DNA of 5,152 nucleotides. It comes from Actinomycetes bacterium (GTDB lineage Bacteria > Actinomycetota > Acidimicrobiia > Acidimicrobiales > Acidimicrobiaceae). A program made the position numbers and the translations under genes. Numbering within the stretch: the stretch's first letter is position 1; each line of letters begins with the position of its first letter. Shown here piece by piece: positions 5,036 through 5,152 of this stretch. The notes under the pieces are model-generated. The model was given only the letters and a program-made list of their open reading frames with translations. It did not search any database and was not told the origin of the DNA. Location of the stretch: assembly GCA_021833085.1 (NCBI GenBank), contig JAKBGL010000097.1, forward strand, positions 1-5,152, given 5' to 3'.

Positions 5036-5152
5036 ATGCTGAAGGGTAAAAAGGTCGTATTGCGCGCGATCGAAAGTGATGACTACAAGCGGCTTTGGGA
5101 GTTTGCGAACGACTTTGAAGTCGAGCTCTTAAGCGGAGGTGATCCACCTCGC
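5036..5152 (+). CDS. N-terminus of a GNAT-family N-acetyltransferase (RimJ/RimL-like), cut by the right edge
   Basis: Thirty-nine codons are present before the window ends, exactly in frame. The start MLKGKKVVLRAIESDDYKRL followed by WEFANDFEVELLSGGDPPR is the typical opening of RimJ/RimL-type GNAT proteins: strand beta-1 (VVLRAIE), then helix alpha-1 with a WxxAND-type motif, then the loop before strand 2. Such enzymes transfer acetyl from acetyl-CoA to an amino group of a protein N-terminus, antibiotic or small molecule; the substrate cannot be told. The acetyl-CoA-binding motif would lie beyond the edge. An in-frame ATG at 4976 would add 20 residues (MTASFFVCYRV...), but these do not resemble the family and no ribosome-binding site precedes it, so 5036 is preferred. 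It is divergent from glpK across about 134 bases. Confidence 0.75.
   Translation, partial: MLKGKKVVLRAIESDDYKRLWEFANDFEVELLSGGDPPR

Overview
The window carries three complete genes and two edge fragments. Base composition looks roughly balanced by eye. The likely source is an actinobacterium of moderate GC, with Acidimicrobiia the best guess. The reasons are a secreted protein pairing a CWB2-type cell-wall-binding repeat with a PQQ-like beta-propeller, an ACT protein resembling mycobacterial Rv3013, and two candidate leaderless promoters (TANNNT, six bases, ATG). No 16S rRNA or other direct taxonomic marker is present, so this is inference.

Layout, left to right. Bases 2-109 hold the C-terminal tail of a gene entering from the left; it ends in a QLTLF sequence of the beta-clamp-binding type, possibly a DinB-like Y-family polymerase. 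Bases 110-467 are a non-coding spacer with a 7-bp hairpin, a run of eight Gs and a tandem pair of TCTTA/TAAGA dyads. Bases 468-2384 encode a 638-residue exported protein with signal peptide, CWB2-like domain and eight-bladed propeller. A 388-base spacer follows (2385-2772), with a weak terminator-like T-run and a striking 12-bp perfect inverted repeat. Bases 2773-3423 encode an ACT-domain protein. Glycerol kinase (glpK) lies on the minus strand at 3432-4901, convergent with the ACT gene and only 8 bases from it. Bases 4902-5035 form a divergent promoter region, and a GNAT-family acetyltransferase begins at 5036 and runs off the right edge.

The genes do not form one operon: strands and spacers indicate at least three or four transcription units. 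GlpK links the locus to glycerol use, but no glpF, glpD or regulator is visible. The ACT protein is probably a sensor or regulator with an unknown partner. The propeller protein acts outside the membrane, probably at the cell surface.

No mobile element, CRISPR array, tRNA or rRNA was seen. I found no convincing new multi-gene system. The most worthwhile leads are the inverted repeat at 2463-2532, the tandem dyads at 321-363, the CWB2-propeller architecture and the paired leaderless-type starts.
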